Assembly: GCA_037039925.1 (NCBI GenBank)
Contig: JAXRKP010000366.1
Location: 136,501-200,500, forward strand
Reading direction: 5' to 3'
DNA: 64,000 nucleotides
From: Doris montereyensis
Lineage: Eukaryota; Mollusca; Gastropoda; Nudibranchia; Dorididae
Part shown: positions 1 through 13,300 of the stretch, in pieces
Layout of the letters: every line of letters begins with the position of its first letter
How positions within the stretch are numbered: the first letter of the stretch is position 1
The notes under the pieces: model-generated
Databases searched by the model: none
Told to the model about the DNA's origin: nothing
What the model saw: only the letters and a program-made list of their open reading frames with translations
Made by a program: the position numbers and the translations under genes

Positions 1-147
1 GATGAAGCAAAGGAATGTTAACAAAAATGATAGTTCATAACTAATGAATGTTTGTAAACAAAATATGACTCTTCATAAGCAAATTACATGACTAGTGATT
101 AGCAAATGAGTGTATGCAATGTTGAAGACACAGATGAAATGTTTTAC
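1..147. other. BRD8 intron, left edge
   Basis: Intron following exon 17. Nothing recognised. Confidence 0.6.
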
Positions 148-323
148 CTCGATATGTTGCATGACATCATTATACATCTCAGTGGCCATGCGGTAAACAT
201 TGTGATCGGAGGAATTGTACATGATAGCGTTGGAGAACATGAGCATCATGTCTCGTTGGAATTCCACCGTTGTGCGTATCCCCCGGTCTCCACGTTTTCT
301 TGATGGTGCTTAGATCCATTGGC
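148..323 (-). CDS. BRD8: BRD8 exon 17 (bromodomain helices A-C; two 1-nt deletions)
   Basis: Reads [10 protein letters not shown], then shifts twice before [20 protein letters not shown] and [19 protein letters not shown]. Missing bases in AAAA (TTTT at 295-298) and GGGGG (CCCCC at 280-284) give [18 protein letters not shown], the expected bromodomain sequence. The Asn of MYNSSDH is the acetyl-lysine anchor. The exon ends in phase 0 at GAG|GTAAAA; the next exon is off the window. Confidence 0.92.
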
Positions 324-3300
324 CTAGTTTGGGAGAGAAAACACACAATTTTAGATGTCATGTATGCATCTGCCTTCATCGCCAATTTAAAACTGAACAA
401 ATTATCAAAATATTCATTGGTAAAGACAGGGCAAATCAAAATTCTCTTTGCCATCTGTTAATGGCTGAGTACGTTACTTGATATGTGGCATCAGCCGGAC
501 CTACCACCCCACACCCCCATAGGATGAGTATGTTATACAATGTGTGGCATCAACAGGCCCAGTGGCCAGGCCGCTGGATTTGGGAGAGTCAGGTCTTGGG
601 TTCAATTCTGGCAATGCCAGGTCTGGCATTGTGCTCCTTTCAGAGAGACATTTAAGGGGGCGTCCTACTGAATTTTCACTTTTTCCCCTAATGCATTTTT
701 GGCTAATTTTTTTCCTGCCAATGTGTTGCTTGCATCTAAGTTACTATGTAAATGTAAAAAATTTTGGGAAAAATTATTCGGTTGCCATGGTAACGGCGGC
801 CATGTTGAATTTTGATGCCGAAATTTAAAATCATGAAATCTCAAAAAGTATATGGGCTAACAATGAAATTCTTTTTCAGACATATTCTTTAAACCCTTAA
901 ATAAGGAGTAAGACATATTTAATTGATCTCAGCTGTTTTTAAATGTGCTTAAAAAAAATCAGTATTTTATTAAAAAATAACTATTGATAAATTTTGTAAT
1001 ATTTTGATTTTAAAGGTGCACAAAAGATATGAAAATCATAATAAACCAGTGAAAATCACTAGTTCCCAATAACAAATACTAGTCTAGCTGTGTACCAAAT
1101 TTCAACACTCTGGCATGAATACTTTCTGAGATTTTAAGATTTTAAAAACGTTGTATGCTAGAAATCACATCTTTTGAGAAAAACGGGTTTGAAAATTCAA
1201 CTTTCTTCAGAATGATACAGCCATATTAAAATTGGCCATAGAATTAGTACCTTTTCAGACTTTATATAAAAAAAATCGACTGATGTACTCGATTCTAAAG
1301 ATATTGAAGTAGCATTCTAGAGTGGATTTGGAAAATGGGTATTATGAGCCCAAGACTCTACTAAACGCTGTTACAGCTCACCCGGACGCCCCTTAACAAG
1401 TATTTTTTCTCTTGACCCAGGTGCAAAGGGATGTCAACATCAGCTGGGAGTACCAATCTACAACACATTAGCGTCCTATCCAGATGGTAGATGTATTCAT
1501 AAATGTTTCACTTCATGTTGTAGAATCCGGACTTAGCTACAGCTCTAAAGAAACTTTATTTTACTATGCTACACATACAAAAGATAAAGATGGGTTTATA
1601 GCCTGTATCCCCACACAAGTGCAGGCTCATCGACTAAATCATTTATCCCCCAGCAGGTCATTTCATTCAAAGTCCTTCTCAACTCCTTGGAAAGCATACA
1701 GTCGAAATTTGACCAACTTTCCCCAAATAAAGTTCAAAATGCTCAACCCCATTGGGCTATCAGTTTATGGCAAAAAAATATTTTTCACTTTATGACAGGT
1801 TTTGTCAGATCGACACACATATACCCTTAAGACCACAGTTTGCTGTTCAATATTGATTATAAACTGAAATCAGTCAGCTTAAACTGCCAAATGAAAGACA
1901 TGGATTTTCCCCCTCCCCACAACGTTTTCATCATGAATTTTTAAAAATAAAACCATGAGGTAGAAAGTGGTGTCAGTGCCAATGGCCTAGCTGTTGGACT
2001 GCGAGACTTGAGATCATGAGGTTTTATGTTTGAATCCTGGCAAAGCTAGGTCTAGTGTGGTGTCGGTGGCCTAGTGGTTAGGTTGCAGGACTTGGGATCA
2101 TGAGGTTCTGGCTTTGAATCCTAGCAATGCTAGGTCCGAGGGGTGCTCATTTAACACATGTTTTCCCTACTCAACTAGTGCCATAAAGGCCTTGGAGGAA
2201 AGCTAGGTCTGACGTTGCGTTTCTTGGGAAAAACACTTAATACACACTTTCCTGCTCAACCCAGGTGCAAATGGACATCAGCACTAGCTGGGGAGTAAAA
2301 CTTGAATGTCCTTCTCCTTTTCGTGTTATCAACCTAGAAAATTCGGATAAGCTCCAGCTATAATGGCCTTATGGGAACTTTACTTTTTATTTTCTAAGAC
2401 GCCCATAGAAATGTGATGAAAACAAACCTGAGAACAACGCTTCTGTAGCCGGGAGCAATTTCGTCCGTGACTGGGTGGAGGAAGACATTGGCATATCTGT
2501 GGTTTGAAACATATTATTATTACATTACAATGTCCTCTTTTTTATCAGATATGGTAATCTCATGGAAACAGGAAGATGAAAGACATGAATTTGTTTGCAT
2601 TGAAATTTCCCTGTTCACCATATGCTGTGATCTCAGGGTGAAATATGTGGAAACAACAAGATGAGAGATCCATATGCTGTGATCTCAGGGTGAAATATGT
2701 GGAAACAACAAGATGAGAGATAAGTGAAAGAGTTAAAGGAAAGAAATAGGACCTATTGGATGAAATGTAGGTGCACAGATTTTATTACAGAAAATGCAAC
2801 ATCACAATAAAATAAAATTCAATTAACGAAATCAAATCTCAAGCAGTGAGGTATCTTCCCAGAAACTGTACATACAAAGGTAAACTGAAGAGCACAATAT
2901 AACAGATACTCAATAGAAATAACGGAGATGAATTTTGTTTTTGAAATAAGGTCTCCTTTTCATCTATCTATATATACATCTCTCCCTCCAAACTATAATA
3001 TGCAAAAGTTTTTGGAACCTGCAAATAGACACAGCTCAATAAGCTTGAAAAAAACAAAATCTATATTTAGAAGGAGGTACAAAGAAAAAAACAGATCTCA
3101 TGCCTGTCTTTTATAATAAAAAACCCAAACCCTAATTAATTGCTCTGAGTCGTTTCCTTATATTTCTACTTGAATAGCACATTATGAACATTCATTCAGT
3201 TTTAGATCTATAGCTAATTTCTAATGAGAACGTTGAAGTTCTAGGTCTTATGTTCATTACTTTTCTTATCTGTATATACATTTCTGTTACACATATCGAC

Positions 3301-6300
3301 GGTGAAAGTCGCAAACCGTGTAAGTTTAAATCAGTAACACCTTTTCCCCCGCTTTTTAATACTAGGAAGCCCCTATGCTTCGTGTAGTTAGGATTCTGTG
3401 GCATAAGAACCAGTAGAAACCCATATAATAACCATATGAGCAATCAGTGTTGCCCTATTGGGTCTAGTTTTTGACACTTGCACACCGTGTATTTGTGAAA
3501 ATAAATTAATATATGCAGTATCTTTTTCTTTGATTTTCTCAAAACGTCCAAATTTGGACTTACACGGTTTGCGGCTTTCACCGTCAATATGTGATCTAGT
3601 TAATTGTGGAAATTCCCAATGTTACGTGAGACGCACCATTCAAAAGTAAATCATACCTACTATCTGAAGTGATTTTTTATCTTTTGAGTTTGGGTTTTTC
3701 CATTTAGTATATATATAAGTAACTGTCAAAATGTAGGCATCCTGTATCATTGAAAAGTTTGTAGTGTCCTTGACTGCCGAGGAAACGGCCATCATCTTGG
3801 ATTTTAACCCAATTTTCAAAATCTATCTCCTCACTTTGTTATGAATAAATTCAATCAAAACCTGTGCAGATTGTTTTTCCTATTCACTATCTAAAGAGTG
3901 ACGTCAGGTTTTTTAGATATTGGATAGTTTGTTTTTTTAATGAAGTTTTGAAAATAACATATATATCGTTTATATAATAATAATAGTGAACAATTCTTGT
4001 GCGCAACACATCCCACCACGGAATGAAGGCTCTGGGTGCATGCAAAAAATGGCATTTTTATAACAAAAAGAAATATTTTCTCAAAAAGTTTACAAGTTAC
4101 AAAAAAACCCAGACATCATTCTATCAACATTGATGAGAGGGACCTATATGCCAAATATTATTCAAATAGGTTGGTAAATGATGGAGGAGAATTTTAGAAT
4201 GAAAAAAATTCATTTCGAGAAAAATGCAAGTAAAGAAATGAAAATAAAATAACATGAAGCAAACGCTTCAGACGGGTTGCCCTTCTTGTAGTAGTCCCCT
4301 TACTCTTTCGACAGTCTCTGGCATTGTTACTGATATAAAGAGGATTGTAAATCTAGGTTTAGATGTGAACTATCGTGAAAACAGACGTCATAATGACCAG
4401 TTTTAGTGCCATTTTCTCAGTCAATGTTGGGGTAAGTTACGTCAAAATTTTGACTGTTTTTACCTACCTCGCCTACAAAATATTGTGTAACAAAAAAACT
4501 ATATGTCATATGGACATTTGTCTGCCGTAAACTTGTAGATAAATGATCGTTCTACCCGAATATATAAAGAACAGAAAATGGACATTTTGGTCCCACTCGC
4601 CAATCCAGGTGTCCCCCATCCCCTCCCAAACAGACCAATTTTGTACAATATTCATAGCTGCCAACTTTTTTCAAATTAAAAAAAAAAAACAGACTCTAAA
4701 TGACCCAAACTGATTCCAACTCGCACAACAGACCGCAAAATTCCAAAAACTCTGCTGATTGCTAACTTTTCTGGAGAAGAGCAACGGTAGTCTTCCGATC
4801 CGAACTCAGAATCGCGTCTCTGAACTTTCACCTAGATATCTTTAGTCTCTGTCGTTAACAAAGTCTTGCATTAAAAACAAAATACAATCAAGCCTCATAT
4901 ATACGTACTTTTCAAGGCAAAAGATACCAAAAAAACATACTAAATATGTTCATTGTGTACTGGTTTGCAGCTATGAATATAGAATATTTGACAGCCTATG
5001 CTTCATAATTTACAGTTTCCTTCGGATCAATGAAATGATGTTTTATCCTTTAGCTTCTTACTTGTGAGTAGCCGCAGCCCTCCACACCAGCATGATCGAC
5101 TTCTTCCACTGCTTGAAGGATTTTCCTCCTCTGTGTCACTACTGAAAAGTTCAAAGACAAGAAGGCGTTATAATTAAAAACTAATAATCCGTTAATTGTC
5201 AAAGCAGTTGTACTAACTTTATACATTATTTCAATCATATTCTTAAATAAACAGTCTGACAGCCTTGCCATCAGTCCACCAATGCCACTAAAGTTTGTCC
5301 CAAAATTTGTTTTGATCTAAATGGTATTGATATTAGATGAAGCAGACAGTCAGAGATAAAAACACTCACCACATTGAAAGCGACGCCGGACTGTTTGGAA
5401 ACGACTCGGAAAGAATGGAGCTAGCCGTGCCGGACAGAGGAACGCCAGTCAAGAGGTCCTCAGCATCTCGTATTTCGTCATCACTCAATTCGCCATCACT
5501 GTGTTTGGAGCTACCACCATCATCTTTCCTCTCATCATCCTGAGGTAAAAAGGAAAAAAAACCCGAAAGTAGATATGAGCTCAATGCATTTTCTCTCTCC
5601 TTGGAATTCACCCCAGTCAACCACAGGCGGTGTTCTCAGGGTGAATTAAGAGGAAAAAAAGGCAATGTGAAGAACATGAGATAAATCAACAAAGAGCAAA
5701 GTTAACAAGAGGAGATTTGCCAGCATAGGATATGATTTGTTTATTTTTTTTCATTGAAACTTACCCTGTCCCCACATGTGGTAATCTTAGGGTGAATTCA
5801 GATGAAAGACATGTGAAAAAGTGAAAGCCACCAATGGCAAATGAATATATCATTATACAAGTATCAAAAGGTGCTCCAAGCACAAAAAATCATGTGGTTT
5901 CTATATGGCTGAAGGAAAAAAACAACTTTGACTGAAACAAATAATGATATTGCAGAAAGAGAAAACTTACTGTGTTACTCTTGCGAATACTGGCCCTTGA
6001 AAGCCGTGAGCCTCTTGGGCGACCTTAGAGATGTAAAAAAGAAAAGAAAAAAGAGGACCGTTCAGTCTTTAGCATGCTGCAAGACCATAGGAGTAAGATG
6101 AAACATTACATTTTCTATGAAAAAAAAACCCAACAGAAGTTTAAAAAAGACAAAGCAAAAGGAGCAAACTTTGGTTACCATATGGTATTTATGTAAGTTT
6201 TATAATGCTGAGTCAGAAATGGTCTCATAGTACTGAGCCAGAAATTGTCTCTTAATACTGAGTCAGAAATGATCTTGTAATACTGAGACAGAAATGGTCT

Positions 6301-9300
6301 CGTAACACTGAGTCAGAAATGGTCTCGTAGTACTGAGCCAGAAATGGTCATGATCAGTAATACTGAGTCAGACTTTAAAAGTGAACTTGCATCGACAGTC
6401 TGTTTCAACAAACATTTATTTTAGGGGTGAAAATGGCTGACTGTTTAACAACGAGAAACCAGAGGTCCATTTTCTTCTACTTATTTTAATCTGTTTCATA
6501 AACCCAAGGTTCCTGCGGTTGGATATTTCTGTAAATAGCTGTTGAATAAAATTAAGACATTAAAAGAAAAGAAGTTATGAAAAATCAATTACAGAGCCTT
6601 GTTTTATTGAGTCTTCAGTCATTTCATTCAAAATTCTAGACTGCTTTAAAAAAAATTGTCCGGGATATTAATGGTTAAAACAGTGAAATATCATAAGGGG
6701 CATACTTCTCCACAGAAAATCAGTGAGAATATTTCAAGAGTGTATGAAACTAGAAGAGTACACTCAAACCTGGTTATACCACCAACTGTTGTACCAGTGC
6801 TAACTTTGCGTTATAACGGGAATGGCGTTATAGCAAAAACACTCTTTGTCAGTATTACAATAAGGGAGATGGTCAATATTTGACTAATCAAGTAGAAAAT
6901 AAACGATCACTCACATTTCGATGTAGGTCTACTGCATGTGAAAAGGCTACTCTAATATTATAATAGTAATGTAGTCTGAAAAAAAATACATTGACAGAAA
7001 TACCCGTCACTCAAAATGGATTAGCCATGCCCACCTCGACACGCTATTGTCAGGATGACGCAATCTTGAGCCTATGCTATTGCCACTCTTCATTCGGCTG
7101 ACCTAGGCCTAAGCAGTGGACGACAAACCTTGTCTACAAACCTTCAGAACTTTCATAAAGAAGGAACCTTGTGTCACTAGTGACAGTGTCATTTCTGTAC
7201 GTACAAGAGTGCTAAGATGCACATGGCACTGATGCATGTGCATGTATGTGTACGTGTGTGACTCCATGATCTGTGACAAAGCCAAACTAGATTCTGATTT
7301 CTACCTGCTCGCATTACATTTGGGAAGGGGGTGGTGATGCACACTGGCAAAATAATGAGTTGTATCTTACGATAGTTATTAAGGAACGTTAACGCCAAAT
7401 CATTGGCGGATGGCGGTATAGAGAGTTATTTAATTGTTTTTGTATAGTATCAGATCCGAACAAAGGTGAAAAGCTAATAGTAAGCCAGAATGGCGGTATA
7501 AAGTGGGGGGGTGTTGGATGAATAATGAGGTCTGAGCATGTTATGAAAAAGAAAATACAATACATACCCTTCCCACGACATCCTCTTCTACTGCCTGTGT
7601 CGCTGAATTGAGAGCTCGTACTGCAGGTTGGGGAAAGTGGTTCGTCCTTTCACAAAAGTTTCTGTGATTTCTACTTCACTTACAACAGTTTCTGCTGGCA
7701 GCTTTGTGGATGTTTCAAAATCTTCATCTTGAGACTGAAAGATATGGAAGTAAAAAAAATGTAAAAATGTACTTTGTGTTCCTTGGGAAAGATGCTGAAC
7801 ATGTCATCCCCCACTTAGGTTCAGTTCAAATGGGTACCAGCATGAGCTGGGAGTAAAATATGCGACAGATCAGCGTCCCATCGCTACAGGAGGTGATATA
7901 TTATCACCTGCTCCTCTACACACTGTAGAAGCCTGGGACAAGCTCTGGCTCTGTGGTACCCAATGTATTTAGGGATTCCATGTCTGCTATGGTAATAACG
8001 CAACCGGCTTCCGTAGCCAGCCTTTAGCCACTTAAAGCCTGGTGTCAACATGATGGCTGCAATTTTAAGAGTTCTTTCAGAGCTCAAATCCATCATAAAG
8101 AAAGAGTTTGATTTGATTCTATCCCCATCCACAACTAAGGTGATCTCATGTTTTGAGTGGGGTTTTTTATTTTTTATTTTTCCCAGATAGCCCTGTAAAT
8201 TGTCAATGGATCTTTATCGTGCATAGATTGTTGAGACCTACACATAGGATCTCTTTTTTAACACCCGTCTACGATAGGACTAGGTGTCAATCATCAAAAG
8301 TGTAGTTGAAACAATATAATTCTGAGTCGACAATTAGAGAAAAATAATGAGAGAAACAATCTGAAAGCTTACGTCTTTGTCAATTTCCTCTTTCACTGAT
8401 TCCATAGCCTCCACATCGACTTCTTGGGCAAAATCTTTCACGTCTTCTTCTAAGGCAACGTTGTCAACATTTTTGTCCATCTTTACTACAACCTCCTCGA
8501 CATGTAATTCCTCCTTAGCAACAACCTCTGACTTCACAAGAAAGGAGATGTTCTTTTCTGTTGCAGACACTTTATCAGACTTGTGTGAGAGTGTACTACT
8601 TTCGTTCTCCAAGACTGTAAGAGAAACAAATTGATCAAGATCTCAGTCAGTGGCTCGGTAACTACTCAATGTGTCAAAAATGAAAAAAGGCATTCCCCCC
8701 CCCCCCCCCCCGAAAATTAAACAAAAAATTATAAACACAAGAAGTAGAAGGAAGAAAAACAGCTGGCAAAAAGTAAGACAGGAAAATAATACGTATATAA
8801 AAGGCCAGGACTTATGACCCAAACAGCTGGAGTTTATCCTAGTTCATATAGCATGATGCAGAACAGGTGATACGTTTTTCTCCCAAGCTGCCGCTGGTAC
8901 CGATTTGCACCTGAATCGAGTGGGGGAAATGCGTGTTAAGCGTCTTCCGAAGGAACACAACATCGGACCTGGCATTGAAAGGATTTGAAGCCAGAATTTC
9001 ATAATCCCAAGTCCGGCAACTTTACCACTAGGCTAACGACGTCACAAACATGAGAAACATTAAATGAACGCTCCTATATTTTACCAATAACGGCTCAGAG
9101 ACAATGATGGATCATGAGTTGGTTTATAATGAAGCCGGTTCTCTTGAATTTGGACTGCAGTGATTTACAAATTACTCAGAAATGACTGTCCGGTTGACAT
9201 CAAGTAGGATTATTAGATCTCGCCAGTATTCGATATTGAGGTTATGCTAGCGTTTTATTGCAATGGCCGGAAACCAATGAATTAGTAACAATAATATGTT

Positions 9301-10235
9301 TCCTCAATCACAGGCAAACAATCTTTTCCCCCATTAAATTTAAAGACTGTCTTGTGATGCGATAAGAACCTAAAGCAGGCTTTTTTAAACCTACATGCTA
9401 AACATGCTAATCCTGGGTGCAGTGATTCATGAGGTTACAGAAATTCAGCTTTATAGAAATACAAGAACATTACACCGTGGGTGACACCAATTACGATTAT
9501 TAGATTGGGTCAGCATATGATACCGAGGTTACGCGGGCAGGTGTGAATGGCACTGTTCCAACTTTGAAAATAATAACACCTGTTCAAAATGGTGGCTTAT
9601 GTGAATGAAAATTCTACTCAAAGACTCTTCCAGAAAATGGAAATTTCCAGAACATTCAAGCAAATCCAGAAGCTTCGATATGATCCGAGACAACACGACA
9701 CAAAGTTTGTTCATTCTAGTCAACAATAACATTTTCAATAATCAAAGGTCGCTTCTGGTAGAAAACTTGTTCAAATGAAAATGATCTTGGGATCATTTGG
9801 AACCTACATGCAAAATATGTTTACTCTTAGTGGTCTGGCAACAGAGCTTCCCAGATGATCAAAGTGCAAATGGGTACCAGCACCAGCTGGAGAGTAAAAC
9901 CTACGACAAACTAGCATCTTACCCAGGAGGTGTAATGTATTATCACCTGTTTACTTTGGTTCTGTGGGCCGCAACAGTCTTGATGCAACTTAAAGATATT
10001 TTCCATGGCATCAACCAAATGTTTATAGTAAATTAGATGTATCCCAGAATATATAAAGAAGAAGAAAAAAAAGAAAAAAACAAAAGAAAAAACAAAACCC
10101 AAAGAACCCCAAAGCCAACAAAGAAACATACAAGTTCAAACTAAGACAAAGAAAAGAGCATCCTGTGCATATTAAACATCCAATGTTATCGATGAAAAAA
10201 TGAAACAACCAAACAAACAATTTGAATCTTAAGGG

Positions 10236-10324
<89 letters not shown>

Positions 10325-13300
10325 CAACTTTGCAACAACTATAAAAAAAACAAAAAACAACAGACAAAGACCCATTAATTTTAGAAATCTCAAATCTCTT
10401 GATGTCCACTTTACTTGAGATGTTATCTGGTTTTGATGTAATTTCGTCCACCACTTTCTGAGAACTGGATCTATCCGGCTGAATAATGGCGGTTGGCAGG
10501 GTGGAGATGGTGCTCGTGGTGGAGGTCATGACGGAAGACGGTTGGCTTGTCGGCCCCTTCGCTGTGGACAGCAACCGAGACAGAAATGGAGCAGCTGTAT
10601 GGGACAAAGAACAAACACATGCAACGTGTCAGGCAGGCAGGGAGGCAACAACGACAGCAGGCGGTAAAACATGCCAAGAGTGAGCTAGTGAGAGACATTC
10701 ACAAGGAAATTTCAAAGAAAGAAAGGAGGGATCACAATGGAGAAAAGTCATTGTTAGCTGCATCGAAATGTACCTTCTCCTTCATATGTGGTGATCTAAT
10801 GATTGATTTAAGAGCAAAGTACAAGATGAAAGGTAAATAAAAGAAGCAAACAAAATAAGTAAGACCCATCAAATCACCCATTAACACCTCAAATCAAAAT
10901 GTCCAAACCCCCAAAAGGCCCATTTATTTTTTGTGCTATAAAGAAAGATATAAAAGATCGTTCTTACCATCATCTATATAATTATTTTACTGAGCATCAT
11001 TATCATCACAGCTCTTTTAAATTATTGTTCATGGCAATGATTACAAAGTTAGATGTATTAGAAGAATGTTTGGGTTTTTTGGGTATATATATATATGTTA
11101 TACATATTTTAATCACATAATGCTTAACTGTGTAAGCTGTTTATGTGTGAAGATCAATTTATGTATACTAAAAGTTTGTTGTATTTCATCATTGAAGGTA
11201 TTTTAACACCAAAACAAACTGTCACTTTTTTGGACAATAAAAGTTATATCTTATCTCAACTTCACCCACTGTACCCACAGCCTTTGTCCCAATGATCTGT
11301 CACTAGGCAATCTAGAATTGAGCGGTCTTCCGGACTCCACCCACGGCTCTTTCTTTGATGTCATGAATTGCACAAAATTATCTGGCGATTTTAACTGACT
11401 AGGCACACATCGTGAGAGTTAGGGACACGGTGTGAACATTTTTGAAACTCCCTCATGTCGCATTGGTCGTATCCGTTGTGCCTTCGGGGTCAGCGCTAGT
11501 CAACTTGCCTGCACGCTCACCAACTGTTTCTCACATTCAATTATATCTAAAACAAATGGTCTGATTATTAAGAGTCTTTATCCTTGTCTGTCCATTCTCT
11601 TGATTTTAATGTAGAGGTAAGTGTTGAATTTCTGAACTATATTGAAAAACTCCCTTGGCGATCACCTCCAGTTTTTTGCTGTTGCCCTATCCGATTTTCT
11701 AATCAATGCCTGTATCGCCTTGATGCCTGTTTTCTCTGCTTCCCAAGCCACGGGCATTATAGGTGGTAACTATGGTAGTAAAGTTCATTCAAGGCCAAAC
11801 AGCCCTCAGAACTGGAGTTTATCACAGGTTGTATAGTGTGAAGTGGACCAAGTGATAGTTATCACGTCCTTGACAAGACGCTTCTGTTGCAGGTTTTTAC
11901 TTCCATGCTGTTACTGGTAGCCCTTTGCACCCGGATCGAGTGGGGGGGGGGGGGTGTGTGTGTGTGTGCATGTTCAGTATCTTTCCTAAGGAACCTAATG
12001 TCGGACTTAACATTGCTAGGATTCAAATCCAAGGACCTCATAATGCGTCACGATCCCAAGTCCGGCAACCTAACCACAGTGTAACAGTAAGACTTTGAAG
12101 TGTGGATCGTTATCAAAGTCAGGTAAAATACTTTCTTTTAAAGTGTCAAAAGCAGATTGTTTTTTATACTGTGTAAAATCTGTTGTGATATAATTATAAT
12201 TTTAGGGTCCTATTTTTTCTGGCTTTCCTATCTACAGTGACTTATATATCAACTGGATGAAATTTTCATTATTACATTACATATATGAAAGCCACAGAAA
12301 TAATTTGATAGCAAACTTACTCCATCCATCATATGCAATGATTTCAGGATGAATTGAGAGGAGGCTGCAAGATGAAAGATGTGAAAGAGTGAGAGGAAAG
12401 AAGTAAAGCCTACCAATAACCCCCCGCCGACCAACTATGGCATAGAAATAAACAATGTTTTAACATGATATTCATTTTTAAAAAAAAAATCAAATTCACT
12501 TCACAGGACAAAGGTACCCATTTACAATAATATGCTACGGAAAGGGGGATTTTGTTTCATTGCGTTTGTTTTTTTGTTTGATCGAAATCAACCCTGTCCA
12601 CCATTGCGCTGATCTGTGAATTAAGAGGAAACAGCACGGTGAAAGATAAGTGAAAGAAGGAAAGGAAAGAAGGACCTACCAGCAGTGCCCACGAACCGCC
12701 CGCTGTTTCATCACAATTTACCTCATCAACCACATGTGGTGATCTTAAGGTGAAGTAAGAAAAAACAGAATGACTCAAGATATATGAAAGAGTGAACGGA
12801 AAGCAAAAAGGGAAAAAGAAAAAAAAAGGTTCCAAACAAACACGGAGAGATGCAAATGTGAAGAAATGCTTCACAGGAACCATGCAACTTAAAGTTGGGT
12901 ATATCAATGAGTGAAGGTGATACGGGTGAAATAAAACAGAACAGTAATTCTAAGAAAGAGAAAGTGAAAGGCAATTTCATTCATGCAGAGTTCAAGAGCT
13001 TTCCTAAGTTTTAAACTTTTTTTTTGCTTTGCAAAAACACACAAACAAATAGATCTAAATATGAATATTAAAAAAACATACAAATAAACATGTGTGTAGA
13101 TAAATAAATAAGTACATAAATATGAAAGTAAATAAATAAATAAATAAATTAATAGATCAATAAGTAAAGTAAAAAAAATAAATAAAGTAACAATATCTAA
13201 AGAGGAGAAATGATTTACATTGGTTATGTTTAATATCGTATAATAGTTTGACTTTAAAGTTAAGAAGATTATATTCAAACTCATACATAATATTTATCAA

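Larger units (their letters stand above)
324..2427 (-). other. BRD8 intron 16
   Basis: Holds a SINE A copy split by a TTAA element and a double-headed SINE A. No further exon seen. Confidence 0.8.
2497..5061 (-). other. BRD8 intron 15
   Basis: Contains a family C copy and a TIR element. From about 3600 to 5050 I see AT-rich sequence without recognisable features. Confidence 0.8.
5540..5970 (-). other. BRD8 intron 13
   Basis: A 431-bp intron largely made of two family C copies. Confidence 0.75.
7735..8372 (-). other. BRD8 intron 11
   Basis: Filled by a headless SINE A and a SINE B in opposite orientation. Confidence 0.7.
8615..10414 (-). other. BRD8 intron 10
   Basis: Holds SINE A copies 4 and 5, a C18 homopolymer at 8695-8712 and an (AG)n tract. 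Between 9050 and 9830 nothing is recognised. Confidence 0.75.
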
